64,000 bases of DNA from NCBI GenBank assembly GCA_028818705.1, contig JAPPNJ010000040.1:62001-126000 (forward strand). The letters run 5' to 3'. The stretch is from Candidatus Poribacteria bacterium. GTDB lineage: Bacteria > Poribacteria > WGA-4E > WGA-3G. The translations under genes and the position numbers were made by a program. Positions within the stretch are counted from its first letter, which is position 1. Each line of letters starts with the position of its first letter. Below the pieces are notes generated by a model. The model worked only from the letters and a program-made list of their open reading frames with translations, searched no databases and was not told where the DNA came from. Positions 35,954 to 45,453 of this stretch are shown here, piece after piece.

Positions 35954-35982
35954 ATTATAGCAAATTTCGGACTTATTTTCAA
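35954..35982 (-). promoter_or_regulatory. Promoter for sbcDC
   Basis: On the minus strand TTGAAA (35982-35977) is followed after 17 bases by TATAAT (35959-35954) preceded by TGC. The predicted transcript begins about 45 bases before the sbcD start at 35901. Confidence 0.75.
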
Positions 35983-36021
35983 ACAGATTCACAAAATAAA
36001 TGCACACTGCCACCCCCTGGT

Positions 36022-36084
36022 AGGCGAGGTTTCCAAATTATGCTACAAAAGCATAATTTGTCTTAACTTTACATTCCTCGCCGA
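36022..36084. repeat. GGCGAGG/CCTCGCC hairpin with a nested palindrome
   Basis: The terminator-family arms GGCGAGG and CCTCGCC are separated by an inserted hairpin: AAATTATGCT (36035-36044), ACAAA loop, AGCATAATTT (36050-36059). No T run follows. It lies in the divergent spacer between sbcD and the first LRR gene. Confidence 0.55.
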
Positions 36085-36193
36085 TGTAGAGTGTCTAATT
36101 AATTCTAAACTTTACTATAATTATGAGTTTCACCATAAATAGCCCTGAGACTTCTCTATATTCTACTTGAAAAAAACAAGGATTTTGCTAAAA

Positions 36194-36346
36194 TAGGACT
36201 TACGCAATCAACGGTATGAATGCCGTGTGGCATTCCCCGCCTCTTAAAGTCCCCCTGATAAGGGGGATTGAGGGGGTTAAAGATATGGAAAATACAGCTT
36301 TTTTGTGTCTAAATGCCCAATAATTGCTTATTTTACGTAAGTCCTG
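36194..36346. mobile_element. MITE-like element, copy 5, inserted in a promoter
   Basis: 153 bp with ends TAGGACTTACGCAA and TTACGTAAGTCCTG, flanked by TAAAA at 36189-36193 and 36347-36351. The flanking DNA matches the uninterrupted region 39745-39860 upstream of the paralogous LRR gene, where GCTAAAATTATA is the empty site. The target is the presumed -10 box TAAAAT. Confidence 0.92.
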
Positions 36347-36447
36347 TAAAATTATAAAAGAGGTCTCAGAAACTTTCAAAAGTGATTGACCAAAACTTCA
36401 CGCTTTTATGCGAATAAAGGATATTCCGACAGGATACGGAGGTAACC

Positions 36448-39400
36448 ATGGCTGTGTTTGGTATAGGGACATTCAGCAATAAAAGTTATTCAAATCATAT
36501 AAGAAACAAATGGGTTTTAGGTTTAACGTTATTGGTACTGCTCACTGTCTTTCTCACACACACAACGATAGCACAAGGGGTAGTGCCAGATGCGAATTTA
36601 GCCGATGAAATCCGGAGATCCCTTGGTCTCCCCCAAAACAGCCCTCTTACACCTCAGGACCTGCAGGGCCTCTTTATACTGTTTGTTTTCGCGGCAGAGA
36701 TAACAGATCTCACAGGGATGGAACACGCTATAAACTTGAACATTTTACATCTCATTGCTAATGATATAAGCGATATTACACCCCTCACAAAACTTACGAA
36801 CTTAACGCAGTTACGTCTCGGTAGCAATGATATAAGCGATATTACACCCCTCGCAAAACTCACGCAATTGAGGCTATTAGGTCTCTATGGCAATGATATA
36901 AGTGATATTACACCCCTCACAAAACTCACAAACTTAACGCAGTTAGATCTCAGTATCAATGATATAAGCGATATTACACCCCTCACAAAACTCACAAACT
37001 TAACGCAGTTAGATCTCAGTATTCATAATATAAACGATATTACACCCCTCACAAAACTCACAAACTTAACGCAATTAGATCTCGGTGGTTATGGTGGTGA
37101 TATAAGCGACATTACACCCCTCGTAAAACTCACGCAATTGAGGCTATTAGATCTCTCTCATAATGAGATAAACGATATTACACCCCTCGCAAAACTTACG
37201 AACTTAACGCAGTTAAATCTCTATGCTAATGATATAAACGACATTACACCCCTCGCAAAACTTACAAACTTAACGCAGTTAGATCTCGGTGGCAATGAGA
37301 TAAGCGATCTCAGCCCACTCGCAAAACTCACAAACTTAAAGGAATTATCTCTCTGGAGTAATGAGATAAGCGATCTCAGCCCACTCGCGGGTTTGAGGCA
37401 ATTAGAAGAGTTACAAGTCCGAGGAAATCCAATTGCGGACATAACTTCGCTACAGAGCCTACTACGCAAGAATCCAAATTTGAAAGTGGATGTCCAACCC
37501 GTTCCAGGATTGATGCCTGATGCGAATTTAGCCGCCGAAGTACGGGGACAGCTGCGCTTAGAGTTAGGAAGTCCACTCACTAAGCAGGATTTGAACCGTT
37601 TAACTTCTCTGTATGCTGACTCCTTAGGGATAACGGATCTCACAGGGTTGGAGCATGCTACGCAATTGAAGAGGTTATATCTCTCTCGTAATGAGATAAG
37701 CGATATTACACCACTCGCAAAACTCACAAAACTGGAAATATTAAATCTCAGTAGTAATGAGATAAGCGATATTACACCACTCACAAAACTCACAAACTTA
37801 ACGCAGTTACATCTCAGTAGTAATGAGATAAGCGATATTAACCCGCTCACAAAACTCACAAAACTGGAAATATTAAATCTCAAGGGTAATGAGATAAGCG
37901 ACACCGGCCCCATCCGTCAACTGCTTCAACGGAATCCCAATTTGAAATTAGATATTCATCCGGATGCAGGGCCAACAATAGAGGGACCTTGGGTGTGGAT
38001 GATTGCACCGACAGATCAAAAGTCAGATGGAAAAGCTGCCGCTTCAGAAGAGGATTGGTTGAAGGCAGCTAGCAAAGGACGCGTGACGGAGCAGCAGATT
38101 GCTATGAACGGCGCGCTCCCCGGCGACATAGTTGGGGATAAGGTGTGGACTTTGGGTAAAATCACACTGACGGACGATAGGAACATTACCAGCATGGTGA
38201 ACGCTATCGGTTTGGGAACCGGGGACACTATAAAGAATCACGTTGCTTACGGTTCGATTGCCTTGCATTCACCGCGCAAGCAAAACACGGGAATGTATAT
38301 CTGGAACAGTTACGGCGTTAAGGTCTGGCTCAACGGTGTTCTGGTTCATAACAATCCTGTCGGGAGTGGGCGGTATATTGATTATCAACAAGATGTACCC
38401 CGCGTTACTCTGAAACAGGGAAAAAACATTTTATTGGTTGCTTTTTACAATAAGAGTGAATTTGGGTCGTATGGGTTTTTCGCGTTCAAAAATGACGCTG
38501 TGTATAGCCTCTCTATTACTCCCACGGTACACATCAGTGAGGCACAACGCCCGCCAATGTATTGGGTAGCCACAAACGCTGGGACACTCCACCGTCTCAT
38601 CGGTGATGAAGTAGAAGATATGCTCCCAAACGTCCAGAATGTTACCAGCCTCGCTGTGGATTCAGCAGTCGGTAGCCTCTATTGGACAGAGAAAACAGGC
38701 AAGCGCACCGGAAAAATAAAACGCGCAAACCTTGACGGTTCAAACATCAAACTCATCAAGGATTTAACAAGCGTTCCACTTAACATCGCACTTGATAGCG
38801 CAGCCAGAAAACTCTACTTGATCAACGCTTATGGGAAAATACAACGGCTGAACTTAGACGGCTCAAACTTTCAATCCAACCTCATCACAAACTTGAAATC
38901 CCCAAACTATCTCACCTTAGATGTAACGGGCGGCAAGATCTATTGGACAGAACAAACAGGAAACACGACAGGCAAAATTCAGCGCGCGAATCTCGATGGC
39001 ACAAACGTTGAATTGCTAAAAGAACTAACGAGCGTTCCACACGGTTTAACTATTGATCCCGGCAATAATAAACTCTACTTGACGAACGCTTATGGGAAAA
39101 TCCAACGGCTGAACTTAGATGGCTCAAACTTTCAACCCAACCTCATCACAGACTTGGACGCTCCGCAAAGTCTTGCTGTAGATTCAGTCGGAGGCAAGGT
39201 ATATTGGATAGAACAAGGTAGCATCCGGCGCGCCAACCTCAACGGTAAGAAGGTCCAAAACGTCGTCTCAGGTTTAAGCGCGCCTGCCAACATCGTTCTG
39301 GGGTCAGTCCCTGCAGCAACGGCTGCCGCACCTGCGAGGGTAGAGGAGATACCTACCCAAACCGCGATGCTTGCCAACTATCCGAACCCCTTCAACCCAG

Positions 39401-39648
39401 AAACGTGGATACCGTATCAGTTAGCGGAGTCAAGCGATGTGAAAATCACTATCTACAATACACATGGGGTTGTTGTTAGGCAGTTGGAATTGGGACATCA
39501 ACCGGCAGGTATTTATACCAGTCGGAGTCGTGCGACGTATTGGGATGGACGCAACAGTCAGGGGGAACGCGTAGCAAGTGGTATCTACTTCTATCAACTC
39601 CAAGCGGACAATGTTTCGTCTCTGCGAAAGATGCTTATCCTGAAGTAG
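36448..39648 (+). CDS. Secreted leucine-rich-repeat / beta-propeller surface protein 1
   Basis: The 1066-residue protein has a signal segment (KWVLGLTLLVLLTVFLTHTTIAQ) preceded by 22 residues not found in its paralogue. GGAGG precedes ATG 36448. Two blocks of about 15 LRRs in total, of the SDS22/internalin type 'DISDITPLTKLTNLTQLDLS', follow, each block opened by a 'PDANLAxExRxxLxL' cap. Then comes a jelly-roll-like domain (GPWVWMIAPTDQ to AVYSLSI), about six YWTD-type propeller repeats (LYWTEKTGKRTGKIKRANLDGS) and the C-terminal sorting module PNPFNPETWIPYQL...RKMLILK. It probably acts in adhesion or protein binding at the cell surface. Confidence 0.9.
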   Translation: MAVFGIGTFSNKSYSNHIRNKWVLGLTLLVLLTVFLTHTTIAQGVVPDANLADEIRRSLGLPQNSPLTPQDLQGLFILFVFAAEITDLTGMEHAINLNILHLIANDISDITPLTKLTNLTQLRLGSNDISDITPLAKLTQLRLLGLYGNDISDITPLTKLTNLTQLDLSINDISDITPLTKLTNLTQLDLSIHNINDITPLTKLTNLTQLDLGGYGGDISDITPLVKLTQLRLLDLSHNEINDITPLAKLTNLTQLNLYANDINDITPLAKLTNLTQLDLGGNEISDLSPLAKLTNLKELSLWSNEISDLSPLAGLRQLEELQVRGNPIADITSLQSLLRKNPNLKVDVQPVPGLMPDANLAAEVRGQLRLELGSPLTKQDLNRLTSLYADSLGITDLTGLEHATQLKRLYLSRNEISDITPLAKLTKLEILNLSSNEISDITPLTKLTNLTQLHLSSNEISDINPLTKLTKLEILNLKGNEISDTGPIRQLLQRNPNLKLDIHPDAGPTIEGPWVWMIAPTDQKSDGKAAASEEDWLKAASKGRVTEQQIAMNGALPGDIVGDKVWTLGKITLTDDRNITSMVNAIGLGTGDTIKNHVAYGSIALHSPRKQNTGMYIWNSYGVKVWLNGVLVHNNPVGSGRYIDYQQDVPRVTLKQGKNILLVAFYNKSEFGSYGFFAFKNDAVYSLSITPTVHISEAQRPPMYWVATNAGTLHRLIGDEVEDMLPNVQNVTSLAVDSAVGSLYWTEKTGKRTGKIKRANLDGSNIKLIKDLTSVPLNIALDSAARKLYLINAYGKIQRLNLDGSNFQSNLITNLKSPNYLTLDVTGGKIYWTEQTGNTTGKIQRANLDGTNVELLKELTSVPHGLTIDPGNNKLYLTNAYGKIQRLNLDGSNFQPNLITDLDAPQSLAVDSVGGKVYWIEQGSIRRANLNGKKVQNVVSGLSAPANIVLGSVPAATAAAPARVEEIPTQTAMLANYPNPFNPETWIPYQLAESSDVKITIYNTHGVVVRQLELGHQPAGIYTSRSRATYWDGRNSQGERVASGIYFYQLQADNVSSLRKMLILK

Positions 39649-39689
39649 TAGGCAAAACGTAAGTTTTTAGGAACCATTTCATTTCGGTA

Positions 39690-39720
39690 GGCGAGGTTGG
39701 GAAACCTCGCCTTTCTTTTT
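39690..39720 (+). terminator. Terminator of LRR gene 1
   Basis: GGCGAGGTT (39690-39698), GGGA loop, AACCTCGCC (39703-39711), then TTTCTTTTT, 41 bases after the stop. Confidence 0.85.
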
Positions 39721-39753
39721 GGGGAAATGACCCTGACGCTTTCTATATCCTAC

Positions 39754-39783
39754 TTGAAAAAAAAATAGGGGTTTTGCTAAAAT
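39754..39783 (+). promoter_or_regulatory. Promoter of LRR gene 2 (empty MITE site)
   Basis: TTGAAA at 39754-39759, 18 bases, TAAAAT at 39778-39783. The same boxes exist upstream of LRR gene 1, where MITE copy 5 is inserted at the -10 box. Confidence 0.65.
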
Positions 39784-39971
39784 TATAGAAGATGTTTCAG
39801 AACCTTCAAAAACGGTTGACCGAAACTTCACGCTGTTACGCGAATGAAGGATATTCTGACGCAGCAGAAGAAGCACAACGCCGACGGGAAACGGAAACCG
39901 AGTTAGAACGCCTCCGCGCCCAACTCACTCATCGCCCAAATAGTGACATCCAGGAATAAAAGGGTATTAAA

Positions 39972-42900
39972 ATGAGAAACAAATGGGTTTTAGGTTTAGC
40001 GTTATTGGTACTTCTCACAGTTTTTCTCACACACGTAACGATAGCACAAGGGGTGGTGCCAGATGCGAATTTAGCCGCTGAAATCCGGGAAAGCCTTGGT
40101 CTTGCCCCAAACAGCCTCCTTACGCCACGGAACCTGCGCGGTCTCACTGCCGTGTTCGCTGTAAATTCAGGGATAACCGATCTCACAGGGCTGGAACACG
40201 CTACAAACTTGGAAGTTTTAGCTCTCTATGCTCAGCAGATAAGCGATCTCAAACCACTCGCAAAACTCACAAAACTGTTTTGGTTAGATCTCCGTAGGAA
40301 CCAGATAAGCGATCTCAGCCCACTCGCAAAACTCACAAAGCTGGGGAGGTTACTTCTCTCGTATAATAAGATAAGCGATATTACGCCACTCACAGAACTC
40401 ACGAATTTAGTGGAGTTAGATCTCGGTGATAATGAGATAAGCGATATTAACCCGCTCGTAACACTCAGGATCTTAAGGGAGTTACATCTCGGTAATAATG
40501 AGATAAGTGATATTAACCCACTCGTAACACTCAGGATTTTAAAGGAGCTACATCTCGGTAATAATGAGATAAGTGATATTAACCCACTCGCAACACTCAC
40601 AAATCTGCAAAAGTTAGATCTCAGTGGTAATGAGATAAGCGATCTCAGTCCACTCGCAAAACTCACGAATTTAAGGGCGTTAGATCTCGCTTATACTGAA
40701 ATAATCGATCTCAGCCCACTCGCAGGTTTGAGGCAATTAGAAGAGTTACAGATCAAAGGGAGTCTCATCGAGGACGGAACTTCGCTACAGAAGTTACTAC
40801 GTAACAATCCAAGCTTGAAAGTGGATAGCCAACCCGTTCCAAGATTGATGCCCGACGGGAACTTAGCTGAACTAGTACGGAGAAGGCTGTCTTTAGATAT
40901 AGGAAGCCCATTCACCCAGCAGGATTTGAAACGCCTAACTTCTCTGTTTGCTATTGACTCAGGGATAACCGATCTGACAGGACTAGAACACGCTACAAAC
41001 TTGCGCGGTTTAGGTCTCGCGTATCAGCAGATAAGCGATATGACTCCCCTCGCAAAACTCACGAAGCTGGAAATATTATCTCTCCCGGGTAATGAGATAA
41101 GCGATATTAACCCGCTCGCAAAACTCACGAATTTAAAGGTGTTAGATCTCGGTCGTAATGAGATAAGCGATATTAACTCCCTAGCTGGTTTGAGACAATT
41201 AGAAGAGTTAGATCTCGGTCGTAATGAGATAAGCGATCTCAATCCCCTCGCAAAACTCACGCAATTGAAGATTTTATCTCTCCGTGATAATGAGATAAGC
41301 GATCTCAGCCCACTCGCCGGTTTAAGGCAATTAGAAGAGTTGCAAGCCCGAGGAAATCCAATTGCGGACGAAACTTCGCTTCAGAGGCTACTACGTAACA
41401 ATCCAAACTTGAAAGTGGATAGCCAACCCGTTCCAAGATTGATGCCCGACGGGAACTTAGCCTCCGAAGTACGGGCGGCGCTGTCTATAGATATAGGAAG
41501 CCCGTTCACTCAGCAGGATTTGAAACGTTTAACGCGGCTATCTGCCTCCAGTTCAGGGATAACCGATATCACAGGGTTGGAGCATGCTACGCAATTGAAG
41601 ACGTTATCTCTCAGGGATAATGAGATAAGCGATCTCAGCCCACTCGCAAAACTCACGCAATTGGAAACGTTATATCTTCAAGACAATGAGATAAGTGATA
41701 TTAACCCACTCGCAAAACTCACGCAATTGAAGACGTTATCTCTCGGGGATAATGAGATAAGCGATATTAGCCCACTCGCAAAACTCACGCAATTGGAAAC
41801 GTTATATCTCCAAGATAATGAGATAAGCGATATTAGCCCACTCGCAAAACTCACGCAATTGAAGACGCTAACTCTCAACTTTAATGAGATAAGCGATCTC
41901 AGCTCCCTCACAAAACTCACAAGGCTAGAAATATTATTTCTCGAGGGTAATGAGATAAGCAACACCGGCCCCATTCGTCAACTGCTTCAACGGAATCCCA
42001 ATTTGAAATTAGATATTCATCCGGATGCAGGGCCAACAATAGAGGGACCTTGGGTGTGGATGATTGCACCGACAGATCAAAAGTCAGATGGAAAAGCTGC
42101 CGCTTCAGAAGAGGATTGGTTGAAGGCAGCTAGCAAAGGACGCGTGACGGAGCAGCAGATTGCTATGAACGGCGCGCTCCCCGGCGACATAGTTGGGGAT
42201 AAGGTGTGGACTTTGGGTAAAATCGCATTGACAGACTATAATAACATTACCAACACGGTGAACGCTATCGGTTGGGGAACCTGGGACACTCTAAATAATC
42301 ACGTTGCTTACGGTTCGATTTCCCTGCATTCACCTCGCAAGCAAAACACGCGAATATATGTCAGAAGCGGTGAGGGTGTTAAGGTCTGGCTCAACGGTGT
42401 CCTGGTGCATAACAATCCCGTCGAGCCTTCGGTTGATAATTATCGAGATGTGGCCCGCGTTACTCTGAAACAAGGCAAAAACATTTTATTCGTTGCTGTT
42501 TACCATACGAGTGGATCTTGGCACGGGTTTTTCGGGTTCAAAAATGACGCGGTGTATAGCCTCTCTATGACTCCCATCGTACACATCAGTGCGGCACAAC
42601 GCCCGCCAATGTATTGGGTAGCCACAAACGCCGGTACGCTCCACCGTCTCATCGGTGATGAAGTAGAAGATATGCTGCCAAACGTCCAGAATGTTACCAG
42701 CCTCGCCGTGGATCCAGTAGTCGGTAGCCTCTACTGGACAGAGAAAATAGGCAAGCGCACCGGAAAAATGAAACGCGCAAACCTTGACGGATCAAACATC
42801 AAGCTCATCAAGGATTTAACAAGCGTTCCGCTTAACATCGCACTTGATAGCGCAGCCAGAAAACTCTACTTGATCAACGCTTATGGTAAAGTTCAACGTC

Positions 42901-43700
42901 TGAACTTAGACGGCTCAAACTTTCAACCCAACCTCATCACAGACTTGAATTCCCCAAAGTATCTCACCATAGATGTAACGGGCGGCAAGGTATATTGGAT
43001 AGAACAGACAGGAAACACAACAGGCAAAATTCAGCGGGCCAATCTCGATGGCACCAACGTTGAATTGCTAAAAGAACTAACGAGCGTTCCGCACGGTTTA
43101 GCTATTGATCCTGCCAATAACAAACTCTACTTGACGAACGCTTATGGGAAAATCCAGCGTCTGAATTTAGACGGTTCAAACTTTCAACCCAATCTCATCA
43201 CAAACTTGGACGCTCCGCAAAGTCTTGCCATAGATTCAGTCGGAGGCAAGGTATATTGGATAGAACGAGGGAGCCTCCGACGCGCCAACCGAAACGGCGA
43301 GAATATCCAAAACGTGGTATCCGGCTTAGGCGCGCCTGCCAACATCGTTCTGGGTTCAGTCCCTGCAGCAACCGCTGCAGCACCTGCGAGGGTAAGAGAG
43401 ATACCTACCCAAACCGTGCTGCTTGCCAACTATCCGAATCCGTTTAATCCAGAAACATGGATACCCTATCAGCTGGCAGAACCGAGTGATGTAAAAATCA
43501 CCATCTACAATACACATGGGGTTGTTGTTAGGCAGTTGGAATTAGGACATCAACCTGCTGGCACTTACACAAGCCAGAGTCGTGCGGCGTATTGGAACGG
43601 GCGCAACAGTCAAGGTGAGCGTGTTGCAAGCGGTATCTATTTCTATCAACTCCAGACGGACAATGTTTCGTCTCTGCGAAAAATGCTGATCCTGAAGTAG
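39972..43700 (+). CDS. Secreted leucine-rich-repeat / beta-propeller surface protein 2
   Basis: The 1242-residue paralogue of the preceding protein begins directly with the signal peptide (MRNKWVLGLALLVLLTVFLTHVTIAQ). It has three cap-plus-LRR blocks with about 21 repeats (ISDLSPLAKLTQLETLYLQDN type), the same jelly-roll-like domain, YWTD-type propeller repeats and the sorting module. About 270 bases around the end of the LRR region (41965-42230) are almost identical in DNA to LRR gene 1 (37904-38165), while the LRR blocks differ, which points to recombination between the copies. Expected to be exported and surface-attached. Confidence 0.9.
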   Translation: MRNKWVLGLALLVLLTVFLTHVTIAQGVVPDANLAAEIRESLGLAPNSLLTPRNLRGLTAVFAVNSGITDLTGLEHATNLEVLALYAQQISDLKPLAKLTKLFWLDLRRNQISDLSPLAKLTKLGRLLLSYNKISDITPLTELTNLVELDLGDNEISDINPLVTLRILRELHLGNNEISDINPLVTLRILKELHLGNNEISDINPLATLTNLQKLDLSGNEISDLSPLAKLTNLRALDLAYTEIIDLSPLAGLRQLEELQIKGSLIEDGTSLQKLLRNNPSLKVDSQPVPRLMPDGNLAELVRRRLSLDIGSPFTQQDLKRLTSLFAIDSGITDLTGLEHATNLRGLGLAYQQISDMTPLAKLTKLEILSLPGNEISDINPLAKLTNLKVLDLGRNEISDINSLAGLRQLEELDLGRNEISDLNPLAKLTQLKILSLRDNEISDLSPLAGLRQLEELQARGNPIADETSLQRLLRNNPNLKVDSQPVPRLMPDGNLASEVRAALSIDIGSPFTQQDLKRLTRLSASSSGITDITGLEHATQLKTLSLRDNEISDLSPLAKLTQLETLYLQDNEISDINPLAKLTQLKTLSLGDNEISDISPLAKLTQLETLYLQDNEISDISPLAKLTQLKTLTLNFNEISDLSSLTKLTRLEILFLEGNEISNTGPIRQLLQRNPNLKLDIHPDAGPTIEGPWVWMIAPTDQKSDGKAAASEEDWLKAASKGRVTEQQIAMNGALPGDIVGDKVWTLGKIALTDYNNITNTVNAIGWGTWDTLNNHVAYGSISLHSPRKQNTRIYVRSGEGVKVWLNGVLVHNNPVEPSVDNYRDVARVTLKQGKNILFVAVYHTSGSWHGFFGFKNDAVYSLSMTPIVHISAAQRPPMYWVATNAGTLHRLIGDEVEDMLPNVQNVTSLAVDPVVGSLYWTEKIGKRTGKMKRANLDGSNIKLIKDLTSVPLNIALDSAARKLYLINAYGKVQRLNLDGSNFQPNLITDLNSPKYLTIDVTGGKVYWIEQTGNTTGKIQRANLDGTNVELLKELTSVPHGLAIDPANNKLYLTNAYGKIQRLNLDGSNFQPNLITNLDAPQSLAIDSVGGKVYWIERGSLRRANRNGENIQNVVSGLGAPANIVLGSVPAATAAAPARVREIPTQTVLLANYPNPFNPETWIPYQLAEPSDVKITIYNTHGVVVRQLELGHQPAGTYTSQSRAAYWNGRNSQGERVASGIYFYQLQTDNVSSLRKMLILK

Positions 43701-43729
43701 TTCGCACCCCGGGCTTATCATTTCTGTTA

Positions 43730-43766
43730 GGCGAGGATGGCTTCGGCTTTGGTGCCTCGCCTTTTC
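43730..43766 (+). terminator. Terminator of LRR gene 2
   Basis: GGCGAGG (43730-43736) and CCTCGCC (43755-43761) enclose ATGGCTTCGGCTTTGGTG, followed by TTTTC. The sequence around it is copied at 48501 and 49734. Confidence 0.8.
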
Positions 43767-43823
43767 TAATTGTCAGAATCAGGATTCACAGGATTAGAGG
43801 ATTTTCAGGCATATCGGCACAAA

Positions 43824-44180
43824 CTAAATTGATAGGGGTCTTGTACGGATACGATTTCCATCGACGACTGAAAAACGCCCTATCCAGTCTGTACGACCCT
43901 CCAGCACCTCAATCATTGTTCGTGCAATACCAGAAGGAGAGTCCGAAGGAAGTCGAAAGAGGATTACTCCAAACGGAGCACCAACTCCTAAGCGGAAAAC
44001 TAACTCACCAAAGTCAGTATCGAATGTGATGAGGGTCCGTTTTTCAGCTGTAGCGAGAGATAATACCTCTCGGTCGCTGATGCCGGGTGCCTCTTTTCCG
44101 ACCCAGATCGCGTCGTATCCGCAAGAGCACATAAATTCGACAACTAAACGAGGAACGTTTTCATCTGCTAATAGACGCAT
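43824..44180 (-). CDS. DUF5615 PIN-like toxin
   Basis: The 118-residue protein is a PIN-fold putative ribonuclease. MRLLADENVPRLVVEFM carries the first acidic pair, then YDAIWVGKEAPGISDREVLSLA and RTLITFDTDFGELVF the later Asp residues, and GVILFRLPSDSP follows. DUF5615 proteins are found as toxins paired with DUF433 antitoxins, as here. Its start overlaps the antitoxin gene end by 20 bases, indicating coupled translation. A remnant of its last dozen codons occurs at about 49863-49913. Confidence 0.85.
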   Translation of the reverse strand: MRLLADENVPRLVVEFMCSCGYDAIWVGKEAPGISDREVLSLATAEKRTLITFDTDFGELVFRLGVGAPFGVILFRLPSDSPSGIARTMIEVLEGRTDWIGRFSVVDGNRIRTRPLSI

Positions 44181-44436
44181 CAGCTAATTTCATCGGGTGT
44201 TGATATTCTTTTTGTGTATGTAATACCGCACTCGCATACGCAAGGCATGCTCGAATATCTTCTTGAACGATGTGAGGATAATTCTCAAGAACATCTTCAT
44301 CAGTCCAGCCGTTTGCGAGCAAGTCAATGATGAATTCGACAGCCAATCGGGTCCCTCTAATAACAGGTTTCCCTGTGAGGATATTTTCGTCGCAGACTAT
44401 GCGTTCTGCTAACGTATGGGAGATATGACCTTGCAT
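44161..44436 (-). CDS. DUF433 antitoxin
   Basis: The 91-residue protein is a DUF433 domain: RIVCDENILTGKPVIRGTRLAVEFIIDLLANGWTDEDVLENYPHIVQEDIRACLAYA. The segment from IRGTRLAVEFIIDLL onward is a helix-turn-helix-like fold thought to bind DNA and neutralise the toxin. GGAGG precedes the ATG. It is the first gene of the module, with the DUF5615 toxin downstream on the minus strand. Confidence 0.88.
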   Translation of the reverse strand: MQGHISHTLAERIVCDENILTGKPVIRGTRLAVEFIIDLLANGWTDEDVLENYPHIVQEDIRACLAYASAVLHTQKEYQHPMKLADASISR

Positions 44437-44719
44437 GATGCTGCCTCCTTACTTGTTGGTAGACCCCACGTCACTCAATATTTTCAGCAAAGTAACTCGA
44501 TACTTCTCTATACTATCCATTTTACGAATTGATGTGTTGCCTGATACTGTATATAGCATATCATAGTAGGCACGCAAAACGCAAGTTTTTTCTATATTCT
44601 AACCCAAGTTGCTACGGACAAGAATGTAGACAGGCAAACCTCGTTTTTTACGCAAAAGCGTTGAGGATCGGCACGGTTTTGTAGCGCAAACTGTTAGTTT
44701 GCGGCGTACTCGCCCCCGG

Positions 44720-44840
44720 TTCATGCTATAAAGCATGAATACCGTTGATTTGGAATGCCATAAGGCATTCATACCCGGGGAAGCCTATGCGGGCTTCACA
44801 CCCGGTGAATGCTCTATAGCATTCATACCGTTGATTTGAT
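44720..44840. repeat. Array of four variable-stem hairpins with constant spacer
   Basis: Successive hairpins are TTCATGCT/AGCATGAA (44720-44739), GAATGCC/GGCATTC (44753-44770), GAAGCC/GGCTTC (44780-44797) and GAATGCT/AGCATTC (44807-44824). Each is followed by ATACCGTTGATT or ATACCCGGGG-like spacers. Stems differ but keep complementarity. The same spacers and stems occur inside the MITEs. The rest of the 44437-45453 spacer has no gene I can support. Confidence 0.75.
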
Positions 44841-44980
44841 TCTGATTCATGCGACGTGCATCATGCTACATACTGGCAACTTGCGTTTAATTAGCACAAA
44901 ATGTGATTCTAACCATTACCTATTAACTTGGGTTATTCAACCACACTTTAGTCTTAGTTTTACATTTCCTGACTCTTCCA

Positions 44981-45006
44981 TGTAGAAGCGAGTGCCAGCT
45001 CGCGAT
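44981..45006 (+). repeat. REP copy (TGTAGAAG variant)
   Basis: TGTAGAAGCGAG then TGCCAGCTCGCGAT: a diverged member of the 26-nt REP family with an internal GCGAG/CTCGC stem. Confidence 0.55.
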
Positions 45007-45453
45007 CGCCTCGAAAAATCCCCGAACATTTCAAAAACTCAATAGCCTCGGTAATTTTTATGGAGATAACTTGTGTTTTCTGAGAAAAAATCACACCATA
45101 TCATAGTTAGATATAGACTTTTATAATTTTTATCTTTACAAAAAATAATAATTGGCTGATTATAACTTACGAACGCAAGTTTTCTATTCTCACTGCGAAG
45201 CAATACCACTTTCCGAAACCTAACGAACATAGAAGTATGGGGGACAAACGTATCCATCGCAATATCAAAAGCCACATTTTCTGCGAGGCGCGACCGTCTA
45301 TCTTCTGGCATGAGTTCTGTCCTCGTGCCCGCATGCCCCTCGTTTTGCGTTGTGGGCTATTTTTGTTGTCTCAACTGCAATCAAGAGACGCTGCAGATGG
45401 CTTTATCAAATGCCGAAGGCTTACTTTATCTGAAAAGGAAAGAAACTGAAACG

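Noticed and set aside
36760..37400. Regular DNA repeats of about 66 bases that look like a CRISPR or minisatellite
   Set aside because: They are the in-frame codons of 22-residue leucine-rich repeats; spacing follows the protein repeat and no unique spacers are present.
45039..45311. Minus-strand 90-codon frame upstream of LRR gene 3
   Set aside because: It lies in A+T-rich spacer, has no ribosome site and no recognisable protein features.
45310..45453. Longer N-terminus for LRR protein 3
   Set aside because: The extra 48 residues would precede a clear signal peptide that starts at the ATG 45454.
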